The position numbers were made by a program, and so were the translations under genes. Below, piece after piece: positions 36,249 to 48,815 of a stretch of DNA of 64,000 bases. The notes under the pieces were generated by a model. The model saw only the letters and a list, made by a program, of their open reading frames with translations. It did no database searches and was not told the DNA's origin. The stretch lies in the NCBI RefSeq assembly GCF_019578655.1, contig NC_063257.1:12338001-12402000 (forward strand), read 5' to 3'. Source of the stretch: Ricinus communis (taxonomy: Eukaryota > Streptophyta > Magnoliopsida > Malpighiales > Euphorbiaceae). The first letter of the stretch is position 1. Every line of letters begins with the position of its first letter.

Positions 36249-36806
36249 ATGGATCAGTTCGATATTGAAATTCACCATGGAAGGGTTTTTACTCAGAATG
36301 ACATGGATATTGAATATGTTAGGAGAGAGATTGAAAATATGAAGGGTTTAGACATAGATAGGATGGGCTATTTTGATATTAAGTTTTATTTGCAAGATTT
36401 AGACTATGCTAAGATATTAAAGATTGCTTATATGGACACAAATGGTGTTGGGTATTGTTTCTTTCATGATGATAGGGGTGTTATGAATATGCTAAGTTGT
36501 ATTAGGAATGGTTATTTGTCAGTGTACTGTGAAGCTGAGTTAGTAGTTCAGTATATTGGTAATAATACAGTTGATGTGGAAAGAGATAAAATTAAGAATA
36601 AAGGGGATGGTGAAGTTATGAAAGCAAGTTTTATTAAGAATAATGATGGAGTTCACTTAGAGGATATTATTAAGGCTTCTAGAATAAGGGGTGATTTGCA
36701 TGTGAATATAGAGAATGATATGCAAGAAGGGCATGGCAATGAAAGTAAAGAAGACCTAAACTATCATCGTGTTAAAGTATTTGATATTGATGATGGCAAT
36801 GGATGA
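36249..36806 (+). pseudogene. MULE transposase N-terminal part (PB1-like)
   Basis: A 185-codon frame starting MDQFDIEIHHGRVF. FDIEIHHG at the start, and CFFHDDRGVMNMLSCIRNGY followed by LSVYCEAEL, are in the style of the PB1-like N-terminal domain in plant MuDR-type transposases. The frame stops in an acidic stretch (DIDDGNG). In intact relatives this leads into further acidic linker, DNA-binding and DDE domains; here the next pieces follow downstream in broken form. Confidence 0.65.
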
Positions 36807-37382
36807 TGGTGTTTTCAGCTCTGATGATGAAGAGCACATTTAAGTTAGAAGGAATTTGAGATGGGCAAGGATACACGAAGTTAAATCTGATAATGATGGC
36901 AACCAAACAACCAGTATATGGAAAAGGATCCTAGCTACCAGAAAAAAGAAGGTTAGAGCTAGTAAAAGAAGAATTAATAAGGGAGTTGCAGTAATTACAA
37001 AACCTCCACAACCTAAGTTAGCAACTCCAATTTAGGAGATAAAGCAAGAAGAAAGTGGGTATAAAAGTGAATATGCTAGCTCTGATGATTCAATGATTTC
37101 TATAGTGTCTAGTAAAGAAGGAGATCTAAGTCCATATAGGTTTAGAAAAGTGAAAGTAAATGTGTATATGCCCCTAACTGTGACTATAAGAATTCAATAC
37201 CGGGAATAGAGTTAAGATTCAAAGATGCCAATAAGTGCAAATATACCAATCGAACTTAGATCATTTTCAATGGACATAACATTACATAAAATAGAAGTGA
37301 TAGAGAGAAACTGGATGGAAGGTGTATTGATGGTTTTAATTAGAGGATGTATGGAAGTAAGCTATAAGATGAAGACACCTTT

Positions 37383-37780
37383 GTGATTAAAACCTATATT
37401 GATGAGCATAACTATCCTAGAGCACCAACCAATAGACAAGCAACAAGTGAATGGCTGATTAAGGAGTCCCTAGGTATATTTAAGAGGAACTCAAACTATT
37501 CTGCTAAGCTGATGAAGGAGGATGTACAATTAACTTATGATGTCTCGGTATCCCTCATGACCTATTATAGAGCCAAGTGGAAGTCTCTAAACAAACTCAG
37601 AGAATCATTTGAATAACATTATGCAAAGTTGAAGTCCTATTAAGCTGAGCTGAAAAAATGGACAAAGATAAAGATTTGGGTTGAAGACCGAATTAGATGT
37701 TGCTAGTAAACCATGTTTCTAGAGGTTCTACATTATGTTTAGTTCCTTTAGGAAGGGGATACTTAGCTGGGTGTAGAATT
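37383..37780 (+). pseudogene. MULE transposase DNA-binding remnant and truncated catalytic start
   Basis: Residues reading KTYIDEHNYPRAPTNRQATS and SEWLIKESLGIFKRN match the zinc-ribbon-type DNA-binding region of MuDR transposases. A stop follows at 37614. After it, in shifting frames, come FYIMFSSFRKG and GYLAGCRILLGFEG (about 37715-37800). The latter corresponds to the conserved G.L.GCR...GLDG segment at the start of the DDE domain, with Glu where the first catalytic Asp is expected. The rest of the catalytic domain is absent. The element cannot move by itself. Confidence 0.65.
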
Positions 37781-38228
37781 CTCTTAGGTTTTGAAGGGCA
37801 AATGCACATGAATGACCAACCATCAGCTAGCAGAAATAATAGATAATTGTTTTCTACACAAGTTAATGAAGTGAACCTGGGAAGTCAAAGATTAGTGGCT
37901 ACAAAATAGTGTAATCTAGGAGGACCAAATATCCAATGATCAATGGCCTACATAAGATTTACCCATGACTAACTTCATTTTGAAAAACATTTAATGACTT
38001 CATTTTACTATATTAGCCTAGGTCATATGGATGGAAAGCAAATACTGTGATTTTGTGCAATTCTATATGCTTTTTTTTGGTAGGCCTAGCTTAAAGCATT
38101 GTAATTAGACAATCCTTATCAAAGCGATATTCCAAGTATTGGCTTTTTGTATAAATCATTAATAATTGAACAATTCTGGTAAAGAATTTAGCAACAGATT
38201 TACATGAGAAACACCAACTTTTTATTAC

Positions 38229-38940
38229 TCATAAGAATGCATTAATACATTGTTCACATTTCTTTATTTCCTTCCAACTAGCAAATATATGAATACAAAT
38301 AATAATGTCAAAATCAAGAATCTTCCCATACAAAGGATCCTTTTTAGTTCCTTCTTTTTCCACCATTAATTTATTTTTATCCACCTCCAAAGCCGCTTTC
38401 ACCTCATTCATACTATACAATTCACTTGACAATCCATGAATTTCAGCTTATCTATATCTTCTGTTGAAGAACACCATTGATAGCATCTTCAGTTTTCAGT
38501 TTTTCCTTTAACAATAGTTTCTAGTTTATTATCTTGAGCAAGACTTCCCTCACTTTCCCATAATAAGGTTCTTTGATCCATTCAAAGTGTTTGCAATCTC
38601 CAAGCTAGATAAAAAGGACAAGAAAATCATACAAAGAATTATATATTGCAAATTCACATGTCAAGATTTGCATAAGTAATTAGTAAACCTTTTGCCTCAA
38701 TCGACAACAATGAAACCTTTGACCTGGGTTTTTAAGCGTAAATGATGTCATCATCAAACAGTGTTCATGTCTGCAAAACTCCCTAGGCATCGAAGATACA
38801 GTGTCCTTACTCGACTCATCTTTACCTCGCGTTCGATGGAATTCCCACAACCTAAAACTGTTCCTAGCAGCGACAAAAGGATTTCAATTTTGGAGTTGTT
38901 GTCTGCCTCAATTTATCTTTTTCCTTCTCATAATTAGTAA
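38229..38940 (-). pseudogene. GRF-type zinc-finger protein relic inside the MULE
   Basis: On the minus strand, 38790 down to 38695 reads MPREFCRHEHCLMMTSFTLK then NPGQRFHCC. This resembles the GRF zinc finger (C.CG...TS.T..NPGRRF..C) found in many plant repeat-linked proteins, with two Cys retained. Downstream, 38229-38432 encodes a charged coiled segment (NEVKAALEVDKNKLMVEKEG) and a short hydrophobic end, the usual layout of the small plant GRF proteins. Frames are broken between the parts. The relic runs toward the transposase pieces, so the two coding parts are convergent. Confidence 0.5.
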
Positions 38941-38961
38941 AACACATCATTTTTTATGAGT

Positions 38962-39035
38962 CAGCTTAGTTATTTGTTGACTCATCGAAGCAATTCTTCT
39001 TTTTAGCTTAGTTATTTGTTGACTCATCGAAGTAA
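38962..39035. repeat. Short tandem duplication in the right MULE TIR
   Basis: AGCTTAGTTATTTGTTGACT followed by CATCGAAG.AATTCTT occurs twice in a row with one base difference. The left TIR has a single copy. Confidence 0.8.
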
Positions 39036-39220
39036 TTCTTTGTCTTAAGATCCGACTGCCACATAAGCAATTCTCACTAGTGGATTTGAAAAAACACTGT
39101 CGGAATAGTGAAACTGAAAAAAACAAATGAAAAGCTTGGGTGTTTAAATGCAACTTTTGAAACAATTAGTTAAAAGTGAAAAAAAAGTTGAAAGTTCACT
39201 AATTATTTAGTATTTAGTCC

Positions 39221-39638
39221 TAATTTTATCTTATAAGATATAGTTTTATCTTTAAGTGGGTATATAAATTTTTTGCAGAAATTCTCTCATGTGGACCATC
39301 CATTTATAATCACACCCGATTAATTTTTTATGAAAAATATTATATTGTTTTAGAAAAGAATATTTAAGTCAATTTATTATTAAAAATAGTCATATAAATA
39401 TTTTAATATGTAAAATCTGCTAGTGATACTATGATGAATATTTTAATAGATTTAAACATTTAATTGAATAAAAATTATTTTAGATAATAAATTAGAAAAA
39501 TAAAAAAGTTAAAACACTAAGTTTATAAATTTTTCCTATTTTCAAAGAACATTGATTTATCTATTTTTCTTTAAATTTAGTTTTCTCAAAAATTTATTTT
39601 TTTAAAAATGCTTTTGTGGAACAATCCCAAACACACAA
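39221..39638. other. AT-rich spacer
   Basis: No gene. Ends in the left target duplication (39630-39638) of the MITE that follows. Confidence 0.4.
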
Positions 39639-40295
39639 CAAAAAATTACACTAATGGTGTTTGCACTTTTTAATTTTAGTTATTTTAGTGGTTGAACCTT
39701 TTTTTTTTTTTTATCAAAACGGTTACTAGTCTCTAAAAAAATATCTAAATCAGTTATGTCCGATTTGTCTTCACCAAACTGTTGAGTTGGCTTGAGTGGG
39801 CCTTATTTTCACTTACATGTCTTGCTAAGTTAACTTTCTATGTTTTCAAATAAATGAAATTGATAAAATTACCCCCTTGGTTTTCTTACTAACAATTGGG
39901 TGTTTAGAAATTTGGAGATTTTTGAAAGAAGCAAAAAACCCAAAAGAAGAGGAAGACAAAACAAAAAAAAGAAGAAATAAAAAAAAAAAAAAGAAATTTG
40001 ATCTAGAGTATAGAGGCAAATCAAGAAAAAAAGAAACTCTAAACACTTAATTATTAAATAAAAAAGCCAATGAGTAATTTTGTCAATCTCATTTATTGGA
40101 ACTCGTAGGAAATTAATGTGGCGAGAAATGTAAGCGAAAACAAAACCTATTAAAACCAACTATATAGTCCGGTGAAGCAAATCAAACAAAAAATTGATTT
40201 AAATATTCTTTTAAAATCTAATAATTGTTTTGAACAAAAAAATATTCGTTAGTAATTTTTATGAAAAGTTGAAACACCACTAGTGTAATTTTTCC
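39639..40295. mobile_element. MULE-type MITE with long inverted arms
   Basis: A 657-bp element flanked by a perfect 9-bp duplication AACACACAA (39630-39638 and 40296-40304). The ends CAAAAAATTACACTAATGGT (left) and GGAAAAATTACACTAGTGGT (right, inverted) continue into arms of about 240 bp. Paired phrases include CTTACATGTCTTGCTAAGTT and CTTACATTTCTCGCCACATT. Long arms, a 9-bp duplication and no ORF fit a Mutator-derived MITE. The low-complexity frames on the minus strand here are not genes. Confidence 0.85.
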
Positions 40296-40304
40296 AACAC
40301 ACAA

Positions 40305-40859
40305 CAGAGTTAAATTCGTTAGTAAAGAATGAGTATAATAACACAATATTTTGTGAAATCGGGTCAGATTTGGATTAAAAAAAACATAAATTAAAATCTA
40401 ATTTTAGGAGTATATTTTATTATAAGTAGGGTGAGAAAAAAATTTAAGACTATATATCACATATAAATCTTTATATAAGTTATTATACCTCTTAATAATT
40501 AAAAAAAATTATCAACATTAAATACATTACTGCGAAATAAGTAAATAATTTATCTATATATAAGTATTTAATATTTTAATATTAAATGTTTGATAAATAT
40601 ATAATTTATAATTAACAAAATTTATTGTATAAATAAAAGAATTATAACCGGAAGAGATAAAAGAAATAAAAAATAAATAAGAAATTTTCTTTATTATATT
40701 ACTGAAAGTTATTATATGAACTTGATCTATTCCGTCGTTAAAACATTCATCCAATAAAATAATTACATTATATTTATTTTTTTATATCAGACTCTAAATA
40801 ACTTTCTATTTAATATGTATTTGTCAAGATGAAGAAAAAAAGCAAGAACTCTTGTACTT
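40305..40859. other. AT-rich spacer, 3' flank of the ankyrin gene
   Basis: Likely includes the 3' UTR of the minus-strand ankyrin gene. Nothing else recognised. Confidence 0.4.
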
Positions 40860-43800
40860 CTAATGATCCATCTTCTTAAATAATTTAGTTCGGCTCCACA
40901 AACCAGAAATGAAACTCCAGGGGAGAGCTTTCCTGAAGACTTTGAGTGAGCTCTTGATAGCACCAGTAAAAGCCAAATATAAAGGAAATTGCATCAGTGC
41001 AAACGCAGTGACCGGAAGGAAAGCAACAGTGTAAATGAGACTTCTAGACCACTGTTCCTTCAAATGAATTTCCAGCATAATTGTTACAGCAAATGCAAGC
41101 ATGGTAGCTGCCGGAGAAGAAGAGAAACGTAAACCCAAGTGTTAGTTTTCGAGGGAGAGAGATGCGGAAATCCTGAAGCTGAAATGGAGAGGTGAGGATC
41201 GAGAGGAACATCACAACTGAAGTTAAAGAACTGGCGAGGGAAATTATATCCAAAATTGTGAAAACAGAGAAGAATGGGTAGCGGAGAAGAACAGGAAGAC
41301 CAGTCTTGTCATCATTGCCTCCTGGAACAGTGTAGATGGCAGTGAAAGCAACAGTGGCAATTAGAACAGCAATGACAGAACATGATTCAGACGTCCGCTT
41401 TAGCCATTCTTGTGCATCCTTGTGCAGCTTCGAATGTGTCTCCTCAAATAATTCAAGGGCAGTCTGACCATATCCGTTGTGGTGCATTATATAGTGAGAA
41501 GGTATTATCTTCTTCACCCGCTGCAGAGGTATTTACTGTAATTAGACATGTCAACTAACATGTAACCTAAACATAAGAGAAGATGATCTTCAGACGTACC
41601 TCGTACCACCGTAGCTCCTCCTGTAATTGCAGAACAGGACTAGGTTTGTATCCTCCAAAATAATTATGCATGTCAGCAGCATGGTGCAACAAGGTGTAGC
41701 CGTTAATATCCATTTTGCGGACTAAAATAGCCATTGGAATCTTCATCTTCTTTACGCGACGAAAGATCTCCTTTTTGCGATGTTTGACAGCCACATGTAA
41801 TATGTTTTGGCCCTGATCGCTGACATGCTCAACAGCCTGCGGATACTCTTGAAGTATCTCCTCGACGATCTCAATTATACCATTGCTGGAGGCAATCAGC
41901 AATGGAGTAAGAGGTGGTACAATTGTCTTTCCTGCTGATGTATTCTGCACTGTGCCTCTCTCTGTTGCTCTTGCTCTTTCAGCTACTTCTCCAAAAGAAA
42001 TTGTACCAATATCAGGGTTTGCAGAACTCGCCTCCCATGAAGTATCTTTACTCACTAGCAACTTTGTGAATTTCATAACTGATTCATGCCTTCTCTTTTC
42101 TTTCCAGACTCTATCCAAAACTGGCCATCCTGTTTATAAGGTTATCAAATTTCAGATACAAATACGTATGCCATATTGAAATATGAATAGTAAATGAATT
42201 GTGTAGTTAAAATCAGGGAAGACCTTGAGCCAGGCATCTCCAAATGATAAAACACGTCCTTGCGAATGCTGCAGTTCATGTGACTTTGTTAGATGTAGCA
42301 CAATTGATATAGAATACTAATTGTTAAATCAGAAATGGCATTATCTTAAGAAGAAGAAATGGCATTATTTGGTAGACTTGGACATATTACAATTATACCA
42401 TGTACCATATTTTACGATGTGTTGCATTTAGTGGTTAATGCTAACTACCAATTATTCTAAAAAGGGAATAATTACCCCTTTAATGTCTGAACTTGTCAAA
42501 AAATGACAATCGAGTAGTTAAATTACTAAAATTAATAAATGAGTACGGCAACCTGTAGCAAAATAATAAAATAGTATTTTTACCAGGTAATTTTTAGAAT
42601 CAGATCCTTTTTAGAATAGAGTTGGACTACTTTAATTGGGAAAAATGGACACTAGTTTTAATTTGATTTATTTATTATAAAAATTAGACAATTTTAAAAA
42701 AAAATACTCCTTTTAAACACTAAATATAAAAAGTTTACACTTCCTATAACCTAAATAGAAGAAATCCTTCTACTAAAAGAAAAATCATTCTCTCCAAATA
42801 TAATTTTAAAAGAAAAGTAAGAGTTAAGTAAGAGTTTTTCTTTCGGAATCTGAAGGTTTTGAGAGCTTAGATTTCTTTATTTTCTTTCTTTATTTTCATA
42901 AATATTTATTTTACACTTGATTTGAAAGGTTATATTTTTATTGTTGAATATAATATTTAACCATTTTATGGTGCTGATAATTTAAATCGGAAAAATTAAC
43001 GTATATGTATATATTTTAAAATTTAGTTTTGTTGTAAAATTTTAATTTTTTTTTTTAATTTATTTCTGATTCCGCACAATAGATCGCTTCCGCTCTCTAA
43101 CATTTTATTAAAAAAATAAAGTCATAGATAGCCCAATGTGGGCAAATAAAGCAACCAAAAAGAAGGGAAAAAGAAGTAAAAAAGAACACAAGAACCAGAA
43201 TAAGTCTTAAAACAATGATAAGGAAGGCCAGAAGGATAATATGGTCTACTTATGTAGATGTTTAGCTTTTTGAGTAAGCGTAGCATTTTCCATAAAAGCT
43301 GGAAAAGAGTAATATGTTTATGCTGATGAACATAAAGATTGAACACATTGAGTACCTTTACGAATCCTTGAATAGCTTGACAAATAATTCCCATAAACTC
43401 CACTCTCCAAGTCACCCTTTCTATTGCAAGATACCACATGCTTGTCATGGCAACGGTCGCCATCCGGAAGACCTGAATCAATCAGGCTTCAATTTTAATT
43501 ATACTAATTGTTTATTCGTACATTACACTATTGTTATTATTGTTCTGATTATAAAATTAAATTGACAGATATAATTTAATAAAATTTTTAATATTTAATT
43601 TTAATTTATAAAATTTTAAAAAATGATAGCAAACTAATTATTTTTAATTTTTTTAAAATTCTTCAGTAATATAAAAATTATTTATTAATTAATTTTAATA
43701 TTATATAAATTAATTTATCAATTATATTGATATTACTATTTTTAAGATTAAAAATTTTAAAAAAATTAAAGTTGAAATGTTTTTCACCCTTAATGTCAAA

Positions 43801-44965
43801 CTATCGTGAATTGTTACAAAAGTCGGATTTTCTTTGTTCTTTTTTATTTTAGTATTTGATATTTATAGAGAAATTTTTTATTTAAATTTGATATATAAAC
43901 TATAATAAATAGAAGAGTGACACATATATATAAATTATGATATTAAATAATTAACACATATTATATTATTTAGAACTAATAAAATACAAATTGATATTTG
44001 GTTGAAAAATACATTAGTAGATTTTCCACTTACAGTTGTAGAAAAGTCCCATTAACTTTCCCATGGGCTGGCCGCTTTTATAAGCTGAGCGCATGTTTGC
44101 TAGCAGATGAAGGCAAGTCCTCCCGTTTTCATCCTTCAACTCTCCAAGTGCTTCGTCTGTTCTCTGCAGGTACAAAGCTGTTTCTGTTGTACCAGGAAAA
44201 CAATTCATCGTGACATAAATTTCTAAAGTACAAAAAATGGAGAAGCATTTTAAATGGATTTGCAATGTGTATAGTAAATTCATATCCGTTAATTTAACCG
44301 AGTAAGAAAAGACTACCAAAATGTTCGGCATGAACAGAAATATGAAGAATTGAGGTTGCATCATTTCTCAGGCCATGGATGCTCATAAAAGGACCCTTCT
44401 GCCTGTGAGTTCGGACAACTACTTCTGTGTCCTTCATAACTTCGCCAGCCAGGAACTTGACCATTTCAGTCATGCCAAATGCTGCAGCTCTGTAAATCGG
44501 GGTTTCGCCTAACTTGTTCTTAATCTCTAGCAATGACCTTTCACAGGCCAACAATTGCTTTGCTGCTCTAAGATTTCCTGAGGCAGCTGCCTCATGGAGA
44601 GCAGTATTCCCATACTCATTGTCAATCAGAAAGGGACTCCGAGTCAGGTTTCGTGCTACTTGCTTTGTAATTTCGATCATACTCTCGATCAGCCTGGTGC
44701 TTCCGCTGTAAATTGCAATATGGAGGGCGGTATCCTTGTTAACTGTCAATGGAGACACCACTGCATCTGGGTTTTCTTCAAAGTACATTTTCAACCTTTC
44801 CCAGTCTCCTCGTATGAATGCTTGATAAGGCACCGCCATACCTGCAATGCTCACATCTCGAACGGCTGCATCAATTCCTTGCACCACCTTACCTGCAACA
44901 CTCACCTTCTCTGTAGGTGATTGGACTGCCTGCATGATAGCTGTTGCCCCATTATCAATTAACAT
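40860..44965 (-). CDS. Ankyrin-repeat/PGG-domain membrane protein with one frameshift
   Basis: Five exons on the minus strand: 44965-44317, 44183-44034, 43472-43356, 42129-41600 and 41520-40860. Phases agree at every join and total about 700 codons. An in-frame stop lies 12 bp before the ATG. Ankyrin units include NKDTALHIAIYSGS, NEYGNTALHEAAASGN, NKLGETPIYRAAAFGM, NGRTCLHLLANM and GQNILHVAVKHRKKEIF. The last exon holds YTVPGGND, the PGG motif, with four hydrophobic segments. This is the plant ACD6-like family, membrane proteins linked to defence and cell death in Arabidopsis; the role here is inferred from family only. In the last exon, near 41125, the frame shifts (2 bases short or 1 extra) within the LFFS...AATMLAF region. 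Unless that is a sequencing error, the last about 90 residues are replaced by a short wrong tail. Confidence 0.85.
42130..43355 (-). other. Intron 3 of the ankyrin gene
   Basis: 1226 bp, AT-rich, bounded by GTACTC and ATAAACAG on the minus strand. Open stretches in it have no recognisable motif. Confidence 0.6.
43490..43990 (-). repeat. Degenerate Helitron-like copy in intron 2 of the ankyrin gene
   Basis: From TACTAATTGTTTATTCGTAC the sequence follows 34228 onward, including TGATTATAAAATTAAATTGA against CGATTATAACATTAAATTGA, then ATATAATTT and 'aacaaactaa'-like phrases. The GC hairpin has decayed. The far end is uncertain. Confidence 0.45.
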
Positions 44966-45368
44966 GTTCCAAGATTATATACAGTTAGAAAGAGAAGAAA
45001 AAATTAAAATGAAAAAAAATAAAAGAAAATAAAAGCAATCTATCTTCTTTGCTTAATTAAGGTTAAAAAAAGCTGCCTTGATTGTCACAAGAAGAATTAA
45101 GCATCACAACTAAATTCATCTAGAAAGTGTTAAAGATTCTTTCCCCTGAACATGAAGTATCCGAAGGAATTGTTTTGCTAAATAATCAACTTGACAACCG
45201 AAATAGCAAAGTGCTGTGAATTATGGTATAAAAGACATTAGCATAATAATTGGTGGAATTGCTTTTATAAGTATTGATCCATGGTACTACTTACTAGGAA
45301 AAACAGATACAAGACATGTAAAAGGAGTAAACTTTCATTCTGGGCATGCCTATTAAGTCTTAGCACAA
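44966..45368. other. Upstream region of the ankyrin gene
   Basis: Promoter and leader side of the minus-strand gene. The first 60 bases carry an A-rich tract. No clear TATA box chosen. Confidence 0.35.
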
Positions 45369-48300
45369 CATATATATATATATATATATATAAATAAAGA
45401 AAACCAAATTTTCTTTCCCGGTAACATTTTATAAAACCATATTATATAAAATTTCAATAAAAAATATATATAGCTTTGATGTCGTTATATAATAATTTAT
45501 TATAATGTTAAATACCAATCAAATAAAATGATCTAACTAAGTGCTTATTAAAATAAAATATAGCTAAATACAATGATTTTCTTATAATATGATTTATTTA
45601 TTATTAAAATGAGATACTTTATACTAAAAATTTAAATCGTAAGATTATTAATAATTGTGCATTTGCACAAATAAATAAATTGATATTACTAAATACTTAT
45701 TAAAATAATATAGTAGCTAAATATAATAAAATATTAACAATTACATAATAACACTAATTTACTATATATCTATTATGAATTCTCTAATTATCTTTTATAA
45801 CTACTAAATTTTAGAGTTATATAAGTAAAATAATAATATTAAGTGCTATTAAAATAAAATAGTAACTAAATAAGATTATTTTTTAAAATGTGATATTTTT
45901 TAATTAAAATAAGATATTTCAGATTAAAAATTTATATCATGAATTTTCAATAATTGTACATTAGTGCAAACATATTGCTAGTATATATATATAACCATAT
46001 CACTTACTAGATTTAATGTAATAATTTACAATTATTATTAATGATGTGGAACTAAAGAATGACTAGTCATTTTCCAATGTCATATTTTAATGTCATATTA
46101 TTTAAATGTGCCGAAAAAATTCACTAGTATTATTAAATTAAAATTTACTAACCGTTTTAGCTAAAATAAAAATTTTGCTATCTTTTTAATTACAAAGTAT
46201 AAAATGTAGTAATTATTTATGTAATTGATTCTCATATTTGCAAAAAAGAAAATTCATTGAAATTTTTAAAACTAAAACTCAGTAACTATTTAGTTATAAA
46301 TTAAAAAATTAACCTGTAAGAATGATAAAAAATTTTTATAATGTAGATCTAATTATATTTCTTATTCTAATAATAAACTATAAATTTAATTAGAATGATA
46401 CAACTTGATTTCAATTTATTTAAATTAAAATTCTAATTTATTAGACTAAATAGTTATATTAATTAAGATATTAATAAAAATAAGAGATGAACTAATAGGA
46501 AAGAGATATGAGCTATCTATAAAGAGATAGTTATAAAAATAATTCTAATTATCAGAAATAATAAAAGATAAGATAAACTATATATATATATCAGTAACAA
46601 CTTATTAATCATAGAAATATTCATTAGGATGTTAGTCAAATTATATATTTTATAGGTAGAATTCAAATCTTAATATATATATATTAAAGCTCAAAATAAA
46701 GAGAATGATTTAACTATAACTTGCCATAATTACTGAAAAATAACATTTGTCACTTTTTTTATAAATACTAATTTATAAAAGGTTTTTTTTTTTTTATCTT
46801 TGAATCTATAATTGTGATAATAATAACTTCTTTTAAATTCTAATTCTTATATTTACTGTTTTTGTTATTATTTTTATTTATTTTATTTTCATATGGTATT
46901 TTTTTCTATATATGTTATTAGATTTGATATATTTTTTATTTTTTATTTTTCTTTATTTACTTATATACTCTCTTTTCTTTTCTGTACTTTAGTTATTCTT
47001 CTCATTTCTACTTTTACTCATTTTAATCTATTTTTCTTTTTTCTTTTTTCTTTTTCAATGGTTTGTCTTTTCTTTTTCTTTTTTTTTTATTGTAGAAAAA
47101 GTCTAACAATGGTATAATTTTGTAATATTTTATGATTTCTACCTACAACAGCCTTATAAAATAAAATAAAAATTTTATTTTAATAAAAAATATTAAAATC
47201 ATTTACATTTTTCTTAAACTGCATCAACTTCTTTTCTCTCTATGCTTCTACACTTCAATTTTAATTTTTTTATTTTATTTCTAAGTAATAATAAATTTAA
47301 AATTTAAGTATGATTTTATTTTACTTCTGATACATTTCATAGATTCTAACATTATTTATATTAATTTTTAACATTCAGATCAAGAATTTATAAGTTAGAT
47401 AAATAGAATTGGACTGGCAAAAAGAAAATAACCAAATTAAGAATTTTAGTTAACCACATTTTAAAATTCAGATAAAGAATTTACCCACATTTTAATTAAT
47501 TTTTATTTCTTAAAAATTGGTTGGAACCGACTGAACTGAAACCAGCTGGCTCCATTGCCATAACATCTATTTTTATATATAATAGGATGGTTATTATATT
47601 TATATTTGATATACAAATTAACATCAATAAAAAATATTTAATCTAACTCTATTGACTATTTGAGTTATATTATAACTCATAAAAATTTGAATAAAAATTA
47701 CTACTATAATTATTATATAAAGTATAATAATTTTAGCCATAAAATATAAATATAAAATTAATTTATAAATACAATATGTATAATTTATTAATAAAATATT
47801 TATTTAAATTCCGCATAAAGGAATGTATTAAAACTAATTTAATTACACAAAGCATGTGAACTTAAAGCTTCCTTGTGTACTAAGTAAGGGTTAAGGGTTT
47901 ATAAAAACACTTAAACTTTATTATTCTTTATTTGTTTTTTGAAATTTGGCACCTGATTACTTTAAAAATAAATTAATACAGAATTCTCTTCAGGGAAATT
48001 GAATCCCGATTAAAAAGGACTCAAAACTAATCAGTCATTTAGTTCATTGTCTGTGGCAGGTTTGATTTGTAATAACGAAAGAATATATGAGAAAGATGTA
48101 AATGGTACTTTCAAGCAAGGATTATTCTGCCTGAAAAACATCAAGAATCGATAAAGCCTGGAGTTCTTGCTTTTCCTAAACTGCCAATTAAAATAACTCC
48201 TCTATTGCATGCACTTTAATTTACTATTTCGATAAATTATTTTATTTTATCGTCTCATCCGTAAAATAATAATATTTAATTCTATTTTTACATATATATT

Positions 48301-48522
48301 TAGTTAAAATTAATAAAACAGTTAAAAATTAATAAAATAATTTATTTTTAAAAATAAGACCGATATAAAAAGATGAATAAAATATTATAATTTCATTATA
48401 TGAGTTTTTTAATAATATGATAAATCAAATTTAGAAAATAATATCTCTACTACTTAAAGGTTGATTTTTCCTCCTTTCAATAATAATAATAATAGATACT
48501 TATTCGGAGAAAATAATAAAAT
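45369..48522. other. Long AT-rich spacer
   Basis: About 3.1 kb with no gene. It has a (TA)n run at 45370-45392, very AT-rich short repeats to 46730, and a pyrimidine-rich tract (TTTTTCTTTTTTC type) at 46780-47090 that gives false Phe/Leu/Ser frames. Nothing else recognised. Confidence 0.45.
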
Positions 48523-48589
48523 AACAAAATAACAAATTATAGGATAGATTGCTCGGTTAGTCACTTAATTTTGATCTTTGTTTCAAGGT

Positions 48590-48815
48590 TGATGATATGT
48601 ATATTCTAGTATATTCTCGTATATTCTAGTATATTCTCCTATTATCTAATTAGGCATTAATTAGGCACTATTCTCCTATTGCCTAATTAGGCACTAATTA
48701 GGTACTAATTTAGTTTTCCTATTTTAACTAAAGATTTGTATATAAATAGACACTAGCACCCTCATTGTAAAATACATTTTAGAATATAAATTCAGTCTTA
48801 TTATTATCTTCGACA
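48590..48815 (+). repeat. 5' LTR of Copia element 2
   Basis: 226 bp, with TATAAATA at 48741-48748 as the likely promoter. Near the start it has several copies of TATATTCTAGTATATTCTC and of CCTAATTAGGCACTA. Confidence 0.9.
48741..48748 (+). promoter_or_regulatory. TATA box in the 5' LTR of Copia element 2
   Basis: TATAAATA in the context TTTGTATATAAATAGACACT. The same box is kept in the 3' LTR near 53415. The transcript would start shortly downstream. Confidence 0.6.

Larger units (their letters stand above)
35605..39220 (+). mobile_element. Decayed Mutator-like element (MULE) with long TIRs
   Basis: Bases 35605-35820 and 38955-39220 are inverted copies of about 220-260 bp. They share GTTTCAAAAGTTGTATTTAA near the ends and GAGTCAGCAAATAACTAAG toward the middle. 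Between them lie MuDR-type transposase pieces on the plus strand (36249-37780) and a GRF zinc-finger relic on the minus strand (38229-38940), facing each other. Most of the catalytic domain is missing. I could not find the expected 9-bp target duplication, so the ends may be off by some bases. Confidence 0.75.

Noticed and set aside
39846..40159. Hydrophobic minus-strand frames as membrane proteins
   Set aside because: They lie inside the MULE-type MITE and come from A-rich runs.
43122..43481. 119-codon minus-strand ORF as a separate gene
   Set aside because: It overlaps exon 3 of the ankyrin gene in the wrong frame. The correct frame gives CHDKHVVSCNRKGDLESG, joined by phase to its neighbours.
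46893..47117. Phe-rich plus-strand ORF as a membrane protein
   Set aside because: Produced by a T/C-rich low-complexity tract; no start context or family likeness.
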